NCBI RefSeq assembly: GCF_025698545.1
Contig: NC_068569.1
Coordinates: 26,226,001 to 26,290,000 of the forward strand
Direction of reading: 5' to 3'
Origin: Gossypium raimondii
Lineage: Eukaryota; Streptophyta; Magnoliopsida; Malvales; Malvaceae
DNA length: 64,000 bases
Under the pieces are notes generated by a model. It searched no databases. It was given only the letters and a program-made list of their open reading frames with translations, and was not told the origin of the DNA. Positions 44,352 through 56,347 of this stretch are shown in pieces (positions within the stretch are counted from its first letter, which is position 1; each line of letters starts with the position of its first letter). The position numbers and the translations under genes were made by a program.

Positions 44352-47300
44352 ATGGATGCCGAACTCAATGAAAGGATGGAAAGGATGGAAAGAACCCAAA
44401 GAGAGTTGCAGGAGCAATTGGCCAAGTCGCAGCAAGAGGCGAGAGATTTGATGGTGAGATCTCGAGAGGAATTGCTCGAACAAAGGGATCAAATGGCCAA
44501 AATGATGGAAATGATGACGGCTTTGGTCAAAGGAAAAGGACCTATGCAGAGCCCTGATATTGTAGAACCGCCTCAGTCACGAGCTAATCAAGATCCACTT
44601 TATCCCCCGGGATTTACTCCACCTCATGCCCACGCAATGCAAAGAGGATACCCCCAAAGAGAACCTACAGGCCTGGAACAACATCCTGCTCCATCTGTTC
44701 ATTTACGACAAGGAATGTTTGTATCGAACCTTGGGGCTAATCCTTCAGATCTAATTGTTCCAGACCTAGATGATCCAGTAGAAGTAGCAAGGCTGAGAAT
44801 TGATAACGCTCAGGATAAGTATAGGATCCTGGAAGAGAGGATCAAGACGGTAGAGGGTGCCGAAGTTTTCTCTGCTTTGAGTGCCAAAGAACTCAGTTTG
44901 GTACCTGATCTGGTCCTACCCCTAAAATTTAAGGCACCTGATTTTGAGAAGTATGATGGAACAAGATGTCCAAAGGCGCATCTGATCATGTTTTATAGAA
45001 AGATGACTGGTTATGTAAATGATGATAAATTGTTGGTACATTGCTTTCAAGATAGTTTGGTTGGCTCAGCTCTTCGATGGTATAATCAGCTCAGTAGAGA
45101 AAGAATCCGATCATGGAAGGATTTGGCATCAGCATTCTGTGAGCAATATAGGCACGTATCGGATATGGTGCCTGATCGACTAACTTTACAAATGATGGAA
45201 AATAAACCGACAGAGACTTTTCGACAATATGCACAAAGATGGAGGGATATCTCTGCTCAGGTGGAGCCCCCGTTAACTAAGACAGAGATAACGGTCCTCT
45301 TCATCAATACTCTAAAAGCGCCGTTTTATGATAAATTGGTAGGAAGCGCCACAAAGGACTTTGTGGATATTGTAATATCCGGGGAGCTTATTGAAAATGC
45401 CGTTAAGAGTGGGAGAATGGAGGGCCCCGAGAGTTCGAAGAGGGTAGTACCCGCAAAGAAAAAGGAGGCAGAGGCCCATATGGTTGGAACCGAGAGTCAA
45501 TGTACCCCCAATTCGTACCCCACCCAATCACGACATCATTATCGCCCACCTTTAAACTTCTACTTTCCTCCTCAAGGTCCTTACTATCAAGCACCTCCGT
45601 CTTACCCCGTTTATGCTATGAATAACCAAAGACTATTCACCGTGTTCCGACCAAACACCGTGCCTACACAAACCTAACCCAAAAATGAACAAAGACCAGC
45701 CAGACCCAATTCCTGTATCATATGGAGAATTATACCCAAAGCTGTTAGAAAAACAATTAATATCTTCACATTATATGGCACCTCTGAAGCCCCCATACCC
45801 GAAGTGGTATGATCCTAACGCTAGTTGTATGTATCACGCTGGGAATCATGGACACTCTACAGAAAACTGTTTGGCCTTTAAAAAGAGGGTTCAAGGTCTC
45901 ATCGATGCTGGCATTTTACGATTCGATGGTGTTAGCAATGTGACGGGAAATCCTCTTCCTAACCATACTGGTGGGAATGTAAATGCGGTGACAAATGAAG
46001 GCGATTGGCGAGCCAAGAGTTATGTCATCGAAGTAAGGACCCCCTTACTGAAGGTTTGGGAGATGATGGTTGAAAAAGGCTTACTCTGCCTGTCTAATAG
46101 AATTATCAAAGAGAAAAGTAGAAAAGACCAAGGTTTCTGTGATTTCCATGGCGTCGAAGGGCATGACATCCAGTCTTGTAAGGAATTTAGAAAGTTACTT
46201 CAGGACATGATGGATAACAATGAGGTCAAGGTCTTTGATAGGATAGAGGGGGCCGAAGAAGGAGAAATATGTGCCTCTGATAATCAATCGATGGCTTTCC
46301 CTTATAGCGTCGATAGACCTTTGGTGATTTATTACGAGGCAAAGAGGGAAGAAGTTAGTCAAAAAGTGAAACAAAGTTTGATAATCGAAGTACCTGCTCC
46401 TTTCTCTTACAAGGACAACAAGACAGTGCCGTGGAAGTATGATGTCAACATCGTTGTGCTTGAAGGTGAAAAGTCAAAAGTTATGAATGACGATGTCAGT
46501 GGAGTAGGACATTTTAGTCGCAGTGGAAGGTGTTATTCACCCGAGACGGTTGAACCAAAGAAGAAAGTTGTTGGCCCGAGCCAAAAAGGAAAAGCACCAA
46601 TGTATGAGGCTGAGGATGATGTTGAAACACAACTTGAGTAAGAAGTTAAAAAGGCTGTGAATTAGGAGGAAGCACATGAGTTCTTAAAGTTTATTAAGCA
46701 CAGTGAATATAGCATTGTAGAATAATTAAACAAGCAGCCGACCCGAATCTCGGTACTATCTCTATTGTTGAACTCGGAGCCACATCGAAACGCCTTGCTA
46801 AAAGTGTTAAATCAAGCTTATGTGGCGAACAATGTATCTGTGGAAAAGCTTGATAGGTGGGCAAATAATCTGAATACAGATAATTTCATCTCTTTTAGTG
46901 ACGACGAAATACCACAAAATGGTAGGGGCTCTGTAAAAGCATTACACATCACAACCAATTGCAAGGGCTACATAGTACCAAATGTGCTCATCGACAATAG
47001 ATCTGCACTTAATATTATGCATTTGGCCACGCTTTCTAGGATGTCAGTTGATATGTCCTACCTGAGGCCTTGTCATTCTATAGTAAGGGCATTTGATGGG
47101 ACACGGCGAGAGGTCATGGGAAATATCGAAATTCCTTTGAAAGTGGGGCCATGTGAATATGATATTGAGTTCCAGGTCATGGATATCACTCCTTCATACA
47201 ATTGCCTCTTAGGAAAACCTTGGATCCATTCTGCTGGGGCAGTTCCTTCATCTCTCCATCAAAAAGTAAAGTTCATAATGGATGGTCGCTTGATTACTGT

Positions 47301-47921
47301 CGCTGGTGAGGAAGACATCGTCGCATCCATCTCTGCTGATGCACCCTACATCGATATAAGCGAAGATGTTGTAGAATGTTCTTTTCGCTCCTTAGAATTT
47401 ATTAATGCTGCATTTGTTGCTGAAGGTAATAAGATCCCCATTCCCAAACTGTCGAGGAATACCAATATGGGAATTAAGCTGACTGTGGGAAAAGGAGCTC
47501 GAGCGAGGAAAGGCTTGGGAAAACATCAACAAAGGATGGTTAGAGCTTTGAAACCAACGCACCACAAGGGTCGATACGGTTTGGGATTCAAGCCAGATAT
47601 ACATCAGAGAAGAAAACAATTGCAAAAAGATCGAGAAAGAAGAATCGCGAGAGCTTTAGGCCGGGAATTAGAATGGGAGCCGTTGGCGTATCCTCCTTTG
47701 TCAAGAACGTTTACATCAGCAGGAGTGATGTACCCAGGGCAGGACAATCTGCAAGTCACATTATTGATTGAAAAAGGTCTTCAGAATATCAGCCTGAATG
47801 CTATTGACAATGAGAATGATGAAATTAAGGATGCTTCAATGATACGCCATTGTCCTCCTGGATTTGCTTTGAACAACTAGACTGCTGTGGACCTCCTTGT
47901 AGTTTTCAAATCCCCTTCAGA
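44352..47921 (+). pseudogene. Ogre gag-protease
   Basis: From ATG 44352 an amino-terminal coiled coil precedes the gag core (ALRWYNQLSRERIRSWKDLA and FRQYAQRWRDISAQVEPPL). A frameshift near 45670 moves to the frame with two CHHC knuckles, CMYHAGNHGHSTENC and CDFHGVEGHDIQSC. Stops at 46639, 46663 and 46723 follow. The aspartic protease starts near 46960; its active site reads LIDNRSALNIM, where Arg replaces the glycine normally found after Asp-Asn/Thr. A G-patch-like block (GLGKHQQRM...GRYGLGFKP, about 47515-47590) precedes PPGFALNN and a TAG at 47878 where tryptophan is usual. The coding part ends at the splice donor after 47921. Confidence 0.85.
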
Positions 47922-48192
47922 GTAATGCCCAATGTTAACCTTTCATTTTGTGTGTCCTTAAACAGTAGGGTTCCTTTTGTAAGAGCTTATGTTTGCTCTT
48001 TATCATTTCAATGAACATTAATGAAGATGCATTTTGTTTTATATTGTCATGTTCTTTTCATTTCCATTAACTTCGCGACTACTCCTTCTATTCATATCCT
48101 TTTCTGGCATATATCTCATATCATCTCATATCATTGTGTGTTTATTCTAATACATCAATGCTCTCCTATAGCCTTTTCCATTCCCCTTTCAG
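47922..48192 (+). other. Intron between protease and reverse transcriptase
   Basis: Donor TCAGA|GTAATG and acceptor CCCCTTTCAG|GTGCTC bound a 271-bp T-rich segment. Splicing restores frame (SPSE-CSDINSMNN), joining protease (frame ending 47921) to RT (48193 on). A spliced intron in exactly this place is a known trait of Ogre elements. Confidence 0.8.
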
Positions 48193-49890
48193 GTGCTCAG
48201 ATATCAATAGTATGAATAATCCCGTTATGAATCCTGAAATCAATTTTGAGAAGGTTATTTGTTTAGGAGAATTCGAAGCTGACAAAAATGTTGAAGATTG
48301 TGTCTTGTCTCCTGACTTACTGAGAATGGTAGAACAAGAAGAGAAACAGATCCTACCCCATCAAGAATCTGTTGAGGTAGTGAACTTGGGGAATGAAGAA
48401 AAGAAACAAGAAGTGAAGATTGAGACTTCTGTTTCAGAAAACACCAGGCGGGATTTGATCGCGTTGCTCTATGAGTACAAAGATGTGTTTGCCTGGTCTT
48501 ATCAGGATATGCCAGGGTTGAACACAGATATTGTGGTCCATAAGCTCCCACTGAAACCAGAATGCAAACCTGTTCAACAGAAGCTAAGAAGGATGAGACC
48601 TGAAATGCTGTTGAAGATAAAAGAAGAAGTCAAGAAACAATTTGACGCTGGCTTCCTACAAGTCTCTAAGTATCCAGAATGGGTAGCTAATATAGTCCCA
48701 GTGCCGAAGAAAGATGGCAAGATGCGAATGTGCGTGGATTATCGTGATCTGAATCAAGCAAGCCCTAAGGATAACTTTCCTTTATCACACATCGACACTT
48801 TGGTGGACAATACGACAAAGCATTCTCTGTTTTCTTTCATGGATGGCTTCTCAGGTTATAATCAGATAAAGATGGCTCCTGAGGACATGGAGAAAACTAC
48901 ATTCATAACAATGTGGGGGACCTTTTGATACAAGGTAATACCATTTGGATTAAAGAATGCTGGGGCAACATATCAGAGAGCCATGGTGACATTATTTCAT
49001 GATATGATGCGCAAAGAAATAGAAATTTATGTCGATGATATGATTGCCAAATCTTGAGAAGAAAGAGAGCATGTTGGGAGTCTCAGGAAGCTGTTTGGAA
49101 GATTAAGAAAGTTCCAGTTGGAGCTTAACCCGGCCAAATGTACGTTTGGGGCTACCTCTGGAAAACTGCTAGGGTTCATTGTCAGTGAGAGAGGTATCGA
49201 AGTTGATCCAGATAAGATAAAAGCTATACAAGAACTGCCTCCCCCGCACACACAAAAGGAAGTCAGAGGATTTTTAGGAAGGTTGAATTACATTGCTCGA
49301 TTCGTTGCCCAACTTACCAATCAGTGTGATCCAATTTTTCGACTCCTCCGAAAACATAATCCAGGAGAATGGAACGAGGAATGTCAAGTGGCTTTCGACA
49401 AGATAAAACAGTATCTATCTAATCCTCCGGTACTAGTACCGCCAACCCCTAGAAAACCCTTAATATTGTACCTGACCGTGTTTGAGAACTCAATGGGTTA
49501 CGTACTGGGACAACATGATGAGTCGGGGAAAAGAGAAAAAGTGATTTACTACCTCAGCAAAAAGTTTACAGAATATGAGGCAAAGTACCCGTCAATTGAA
49601 AAATTCTATTGTGCATTGGTCTGAGTAGTTCGAAGGCTCAGACAATACATGTTGTATCATACAACGTGGTTAATTTCAAAGCTAGATCCATTAAAGTACT
49701 TGATGCAATCACCTGCACTCTCAGGGAGAATGGCACGATGGTAGATCCCATTAACTGAGTATGACATTGTATATGTGAGCCAAAAGTCGATAAAGGGAAG
49801 CGCAATAGCTGACTTCTTGGCAAGTCGAACAACAGAGGAATACGAGCCTTTGAGATTTGATTTCCCAGATGAAGACTTGATGTGCATTTC
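48193..49890 (+). pseudogene. Ogre reverse transcriptase and first RNase H
   Basis: RT motifs in order: PVPKKDGKMRMCVDYRDLN, FSFMDGFSGYNQIKMAPED, YKVIPFGLKNAGATYQRAM, the catalytic IYVDDMIAKS and LNPAKCTFG. The RNase H part shows ILYLTVFENSMGYVLGQHDE and YYLSKKFTEYEAKY; the first catalytic Asp position reads Glu-Asn. Stops: TGA at 48926 (Cys expected), TGA near 49056 (Arg expected), TGA 49622 (Trp expected) and TAG near 49750 (Gln expected). The frame shifts near 49890, before the second RNase H. Confidence 0.88.
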
Positions 49891-50500
49891 AGGAAAGAGG
49901 AGGAGTCATCAAAAGAGAAATCATGGAAAATGAGATTCGATGGTGTATCGAATGCATTGGGGCATGGGATCGGAGCAGTCTTAGTGTCGCCGGAAGGAGA
50001 TCATTACCCACTCACTGCCAGATTGAATTTCTTCTGTACCAATAATATAGCGGAGTACGAAGCTTGTATCATGGGACTTCGTGCAGCTATCAAGAGGAAA
50101 ATCAAAATTTTAGAGGTACACAGGGACTCAGCATTAGTCATTTATCAAATTCGTGGAGATTGGGAAGTGAGGGATTCGAAATTAGTCAAATATCGCGATC
50201 TCGTTGCAGAATTGGTCAAAGAATTTAAAGAAGTGACTTTTAACTACTTTCCACGAGAAGAGAAGCAATTGGCTGACGCTCTGGCCACCCTGGCTTCAAT
50301 GTTCAAAGCAAACAGAGAAACTGAAATAATGCCTATCCAAATGAGCATATATGAGACCCCCGCACATTGTTGTAGTGTTGAGGAGGAGTCAGATGGACGA
50401 TCATGGTTCCATGATATCTTGGAGTATATCAAGAATGACAAAAGAACAATCAGAAGAATGGTGATTAGATTTGTTCTTGACGGGGATATTCTATACAAAA
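49891..50500 (+). pseudogene. Ogre second (archaeal-like) RNase H
   Basis: In a new frame: MRFDGVSNALGHGIGAVLVS (first Asp), NNIAEYEACIMGLRAA (Glu), EVHRDSALVIYQIRG (Asp) and KQLADALATLASMF (Asp). All four metal-binding acidic residues are kept. A second RNase H between RT and integrase is the hallmark of the Tat/Ogre lineage. A frameshift near 50510 separates it from integrase. Confidence 0.88.
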
Positions 50501-50509
50501 GGGGGAAAA

Positions 50510-51622
50510 GATCAAGTGCTCCTGAGGTGCGTAGACGTTGTTGAAGCTAGAAAGATACTTGAGGAGGTTCACAAAGGAATTTGTGGAACGTATGCCAGTG
50601 GTTTCAATATGGCCAGACAGATTATGAGACTTGGTTATTTTTGGCTGACAATGGAAAGCGATTGCATTGGATACGCACGAAAGTGTCATAAGTGTCAAAT
50701 TTACGGTGATAAAATTCATGCGGCTCCTTCACCCCTTCATGTCATGACTTCTCCGTGGCCTTTTTCTATGTGGGGGATGGATGTTATAGGGCCAATCTCC
50801 CCAAAGGCTTCTAATGGGCATCGATTCATCTTTGTGGTTATAGACTACTTCACAAAATGGGTAGAAGCCACTTCGTTTGCTAATGTGACAAAGGCTGCAG
50901 TCTGTAGGTTCTTAAAAAAGGAGATCATATGTCGATACGGTCTGCCTGAAAGAATCATTTCAGATAATGCTTTAAATTTGAACAACAAGATGATGAAAGA
51001 AGTATGTGAGGAATTTCAGATAAAGCATCATAATTCTTCACCCTACAGCCCGAAGATGAATGGAGCAGTAGAAGCGGCTAATAAGAATATTAAGAGGATT
51101 ATCGGGAAGATGACTGAGACATATAAAGATTGGCACGAGAAGCTACCATTTGCTTTGTAAGCATACCGTACCTCTGTACAAACGTCTACGGGGGCAACTC
51201 CTTTTTCTCTGGTCTACAGGATGGAGGCCGTTTTGCCTATCGAAGTAGAGATCTCATCCCTGCGCGTTTTGATGGAGACAAAGTTAGAAGAATCAGAGTG
51301 GGTTCGAGCTCGATATGATCAACTAAACCTTATTGAAGGGAAACGTTTGAAGGCAATTTGTCATGGACAGATGTACCAGAAGAGAATGATCACGGCTCAT
51401 GATAAAAAGGTGTGACCAATAGAATTTCGCGAAGGAGAGCTCGTACTGAGAAAGATTCTCCCGATACAGAAAGACTTTCGAGGAAAATGGTCACCAAATT
51501 GGGAAGGGCCATACGTTGTAAAAAAGGCATTCTCAAGAGGGGCTCTAATTCTCACTGAGATAGATGGGAAAGAATTACCTAATCCAGTAAACTCAGATGC
51601 TGTGAGAAAATATTATGCCTAA
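50510..51622 (+). pseudogene. Ogre integrase
   Basis: A zinc-binding region (EVHKGICGTYASG...CHKCQIYGD) in which the second histidine reads Tyr, then the DDE core: WGMDVIGPISPKASNGH and DYFTKWVEA (Asp), RIISDNALNLNNKMM (Asp) and SPKMNGAVEAANKNIKRII (Glu). Carboxy terminal SPNWEGPYVVKKAFSRGALIL and a natural stop TAA at 51620. Internal stops: TAA near 51158 and TGA at 51413 (Arg expected). Confidence 0.88.
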
Positions 51623-52529
51623 AAAAACAACAAAAAAAGAAAAAAAGAAAAAGAAAAATCAAGATGAAAACCCGAAAAGGGCGTCTTGATAAACAAAAAG
51701 ATTAGGATGAAAACCCAAAAGGGCGTCCTAATTAAGCAGATTCGGACTTAAGGAATAAGGCGACTTGAACGGGGAGTCGAATGGCGAGGTTACAATATTT
51801 GAAGCATTCTCAGAAGCTCGAAATCTTCTACACAGGAAGCCATGCTCGAAAAGATTCAGGATGAAGAAACGTGGAGAAGTTTAAGCATTGGATATCTAGA
51901 GCATTCGTGGCCATTGAATTCACTTTCCTTTCTTTATGATGCTTTCTTTATTTGAACTATTCCTTGTCAATTGTCTTTGTTTGTTGCTTTTAAAAAAATT
52001 GAATGTAAGGTATTTTCTTTCATGCCTACTTTGCCATTTTTTCCATGCATCTCGTGTTTGATTCATTTAAATGATAAATAGTAAGATGACATACTCTAAA
52101 CAAAAGAAATGTTGAACATTACCTGAATGAGAATTTGACAAGTACAAGGGCCCCAAAGCAGGAACAATGTTCAGCATGGGGCAAGAGAGTGATATATGGA
52201 GAAATGTGGATTACTCACAGAACTTGAAGATGAGTACAAAACTAGAGAGAAAAGTCAAGAATTGAGGAAATAAATGAAGGCCCTCACGAAAGTCAGAAGG
52301 GGTCGTGTGACAAACAACCAAGAATGCATGGCATGATCATGTAGACATAAAAGCATTTAGGACAAACATGTGCATATCATAATAACATCATACATGACAT
52401 ATACAGGTATACCAGTTGAGCAAAGAATTTTGGGAGAAAGCTGCACAGAATCAATGAAGAAGAAGACTTTTAGTTTCACCAGATGTTTTTTGAAACCCTG
52501 TTTCTTTCAAGAAATATTTTTCAATTACT
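51623..52529. other. Ogre 3' untranslated region before the tandem array
   Basis: Two 38-40 bp direct repeats at 51662-51738 (GATGAAAACCCGAAAAGGGCGTC type) follow integrase. The rest is non-coding. Confidence 0.55.
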
Positions 52530-53306
52530 GTTTTTTTTTCAAAAATCAACTCATAATACGAGAGGTGAGTTGAGCCTCGGGTCACGCTAAGGTATTTTTA
52601 ATTTCTATTTTTTTTCAAAAATCAACTCATAATACGAGAGGTGAGTTGAGCTTCAGGTCACGCTGAGGTATTTTTAATTTCTGTCTTTTTTTAAAATCAA
52701 CTCATAATACGAGAGGTGAGTTGAGCATCGGGTCACGCTGAAGCATTTTTAATTTCTGTCTTTTTTTAAATCAACTCATAATACGAGAGGTGAGTTGAGC
52801 CTCGGGTCACGCTGAGGTATTTCTTTTAAATTTCTGTTTTTTTTTCAAAAATCAACTCATAATACGAGAGGTGAGTTGAGCCTTGGGTCACGCTAAGGTA
52901 TTTCTTTTAAATTTCTGTTTTTTTTCAAAAATCAACTCATAATACGAGAGGTGAGTTGAGCCTTGGGTCACGCCGAGGTATTTCTTTTAAATTTCTGTTT
53001 TTCAAAAATCAACTCATAATACGAGAGGTAAGTTGAGCCTCGGGTCACGCTGAGGTATTTTTTTATTTCTGTTTTTTTCAAAAATCAACTAATAATACGA
53101 GAGGTGAGTTGAGCCTCGGGTCACGTTGAGGTATTTTTAAATTTCTATTTTTTTCAAAAAAATCAACTCATATTGCGAGAAGTGAGTTGAGCCTCGGACC
53201 ATGCCGAGGTATTTCTTTTAAATTTATGTTTTTCAAAAAATCAACTCATATTGCGAGAAGTGAGTTGAGCCTCGGGTCGCATGCCGAGCTATTCTCGATT
53301 TCTGCT
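52530..53306. repeat. Ten-unit tandem array (period about 77 bp) before the 3' LTR
   Basis: Units are anchored by ATCAACTCATAATACGAGAG at 52545, 52621, 52696, 52770, 52851, 52931, 53008, 53084, 53162 and 53240 (spacing 74-81). Each contains the imperfect palindrome CAACTCAtaatacgagaggTGAGTTG followed by GCCTCGGGTCACGCTGAGGT and a T-rich linker. Copies 9 and 10 have diverged in common (CATATTGCGAGAAG). Length differences fall mostly in the T run. Confidence 0.95.
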
Positions 53307-53392
53307 TTTCAAATAAAAAGAAAAATTTTGGATGGTCGAACAAAATTCAGTGCTTTTTAGTCTTTGCTCTATCCCTGTTTCACAGCGATGAG

Positions 53393-53406
53393 CAAAGAGG
53401 GGCAGC
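53393..53406 (+). other. Polypurine tract
   Basis: AGCAAAGAGGGGCAGC directly before the 3' LTR serves as the likely plus-strand primer. Confidence 0.7.
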
Positions 53407-55820
53407 TGTAATCACTGAATTTTGCCCGGGATTAATTTCGTGTTTTTTTAAAATAAAAGAATTTTTTTATTTTTTATTTTTTATTATTTTTATTTTTGCA
53501 TTTTGACCCTAAACTTTTCTAAAATTGCATTTTGACCCCTAAAATTTTTCAAAATTACATTTCTACCCCTAAACTTTTCTAAATTACATTTGGGCCCCTA
53601 AACTTTCTATAAATTACATTTTGGCCATTTCCTAAAATTGCATTTTAACCCCAGAAACTTTGCACCCTATGCAATTTGGTCCTCCTAGACTTGTCAAATT
53701 GTCAGAACCAAGAAAGCCCGACTCAATGACCTCCCTAGGCCATGATTGCTCCACGCCACCACTGAAAACAAAGAAGAAGAAGACAAAATAGAAGGATTTA
53801 AAAGAAGAAAATGAGAGAAAGAGAAGGGGGAGCAAACAAGCAAGAAGCAAAAAGAAAAAATAAATTTTGAGCAAAAAAGAGCAAAAACAAGAGCAAAAAA
53901 GGCATCATCATGCCAAGTGGTTTCAGCCACCACCCACCACCGCGACACCACACTCTCAAAGAACTAGCAAAACAACCAAAAAGCAAAAAAAAAAAAGAGA
54001 AAGAAACAACAAGCAAAAGAGAAAAAAAAGAGAAAGAGAAAAGAAGAAAGATGAGGGAAAGAGGAGACAACTGCAGGCCACGGCCGTCAGACCAGAGAAG
54101 GAGGAAGCGCCACCAACAACAGAGAAAAGCAGTAGGGGGATCGGGAAAGAAAGAAAAAAGAGAAAGAAAAGAGAAGAAAGAAAGAAAGAAAGAATGAAGA
54201 AGAAAAAGAAAGAAAAAAATAAAAAATAAAAAATTTAATTCAGTCGGGTCAAGCTGACCTGACCCGACCCGACTAACGACCCGACCCAGCAGCTCCAGGT
54301 CCGAAAAAAAAGGGCAAAGCCCAAAAAAAGAAAAAAAAGAAAAAGAGAAGAACAAAGCATAAAAAAAAAAGAACAGGCCATTTCCAGCAGCCCAAGTGCA
54401 GGCCCAATTCAATGACCACCAGCAGCCTCCCAGCCAAGACCAAAGAAAAGCAATTTCAGTTCAAGCACGCACCAAATTTAGTAGGCCCAAAAGAAGCAGG
54501 TCAAAAAAAAAAGAGAGAAGAAAAAAGAGAAAAAAAAGAAAAAAGAGAACAGAAAAAAAAAGAGGTTCAATTTGTGTAACCCGTTCGACGAAGCTCGTGT
54601 TTTGAGATCTTTTCGGTAATTTCGTTTATTTCTCTTTTAATTTAATGCTCGTATTTTTATGTTATTTCGTTTTAATATTATTAGTATTTTATGCATTTTT
54701 ATATTTTTGTATCTATATTTTAATTTAATTCAATTTTATTTTATTTTAAATAATTTTAATAAATAAGGCAACGAATCGATTTAACATAAAATCGTTGATT
54801 TTATCGCTATGTTGGGTGAATATCACCGGTTTTTGTTAAACACGATACGCCCTTTTTAAAATCGAAAATATTCTAAAATTCTCGTGTTTTTTAAATTCTC
54901 GTGTTTTAATAGAATCACGATTAAATATTAAGTTGAATCGATTTGGCACTAATTTGATGATTTCATCGCCGTGTAGGGATGAATATCATTGATTCGTGTT
55001 AAATACGGTACTTCTTAAAAAAAATCCTGTTTCAAAAAATTTTCGTGTTTTCAAAAAAATTTCTCGTATTTCAAAAATTCTTTGTTTTCAAAAAAAAAAA
55101 TTTCGTGTCTTCAAAAATTCTCATGTTTCAAAAATCTTCGTGTTTTCAAAATTCCAGTGTTTTGAAAATTTTCGTGTTTTCAAAAATCCTCGTGTTTTCA
55201 AAAATTTCGGTGTTTTAAAAACTTTCGTGTTTTCAAAAATTTCTATGATCAAAATTTTTTTTCGTGTTTTCCAAAAAATTTCGTGTTTCAAAAATTTTCA
55301 TGTTTTCAAAAATTCCCTGTTTTAAAAATTTCCGTGTTTTCAAAAATTTTCGTGTTTTTATGAATTTTCGTGTCTCTAAAATTGTCGTGTTTTAAAAAAT
55401 TTTCGTGTTTTCAAAAAAATAATTATTTCAAAAACCTTCGTGTTAAAAAAAAATTCTAATATTTTGATCGAATCGCGATTAACTATTAAATTGAACTTGT
55501 ATTTTTGAAAATTAAGACAACGCGCGTTTAACAAGATACCAATTTTGGGCGTCGCGAGGGTGCTAATACCTTCCTCGCGCGTAACCGACTCCCGAACTCG
55601 AATTTTCTCTGGATTTTTACGTAGACCTAAAATTACCTCTTTTTTAGAAAAGTTTAAAAATAAATTTTTCTTCTAAAAAGAGAATTTTATTAGGTGTCCG
55701 ATCACACCTAGGAAAAAAGATCGATGGCGACTCCTTTTTCAAATAAAATGAAGACACTGTTTTCAAATTTTCAATAATTACTTCGACTAGCACCCGCGCC
55801 AAAATTTTTAGGTCGCTACA
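53407..55820 (+). repeat. 3' LTR of the Ogre-type element
   Basis: Starts TGTAATCACTGAATTTTGCC, 2414 bp, ends TTAGGTCGCTACA. Matches the 5' LTR along its whole length; differences are scattered substitutions and indels in the homopurine and T-rich arrays. Confidence 0.95.
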
Positions 55821-56149
55821 CAAGGCATATACAAATCAAATTGGCCAAAAGCCCTAACACATATCCTTATCAACCATGTTAGTCATATATTTCATAGGAA
55901 TATCAAGAAACAAGTATGAGCTCAACAATAATCAAATTTCCACATCATGTGTCCATATAACATGTACAAATCATATCCATGTATTTCAAAAATATTTCCA
56001 TAAATATTCGTCTTGGATTTATAATTATCTCATATCAAAACTTTGCCTTTTGAACCATGTAAATATCGTTGGATACACGAGTAGTACGCACGAAATGTAC
56101 AAATATGAAATCCATCAATTCATATATAGGTATACCCATAGGAGCATGT

Positions 56150-56347
56150 AATCGGGAAGCTCTTTTGAGCTATAAACGGGAAGCTCTGGAGAGCCATTAA
56201 TCGGAAAGCTCATGCGAGCCAATATCAAGAAGCTCTGAAGAGCTATTAATCGGAAAGCTCGTGAGAGCCAATTATCGAGAAGCTAATACGAGCCATAAAC
56301 TAGAAGCTCAAGAGAGCCATATAACGAGACGCTCATAAGAGCTGTGG
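56150..56347. repeat. Tandem AGCTC...GAGC hairpin units in solo LTR 2
   Basis: About eight units of 24-26 bp, each with a small stem AAGCTC/GAGC(C/T) and a spacer such as ATTAATCGG. Each unit can fold on itself. Confidence 0.85.

Larger units (their letters stand above)
38588..55820 (+). mobile_element. Ogre/Tat-lineage Ty3-gypsy retrotransposon, 17.2 kb
   Basis: Two LTRs of about 2.4 kb are flanked by the target duplication CAAGG (38583-38587 and 55821-55825). Order: 5' LTR, primer site, extra ORF1, gag-protease, intron, RT, RNase H, second (archaeal-like) RNase H, integrase, tandem array, purine tract, 3' LTR. The extra 5' ORF, the intron between protease and RT, the second RNase H before integrase and the large size are together diagnostic of the Ogre/Tat group. 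All genes carry stops or frameshifts, so this copy is not autonomous. Confidence 0.92.

Noticed and set aside
52530..53306. CRISPR-like array
   Set aside because: Eukaryotic context, units are whole tandem repeats with T-rich linkers rather than repeats separated by unique spacers, and no cas genes exist here.
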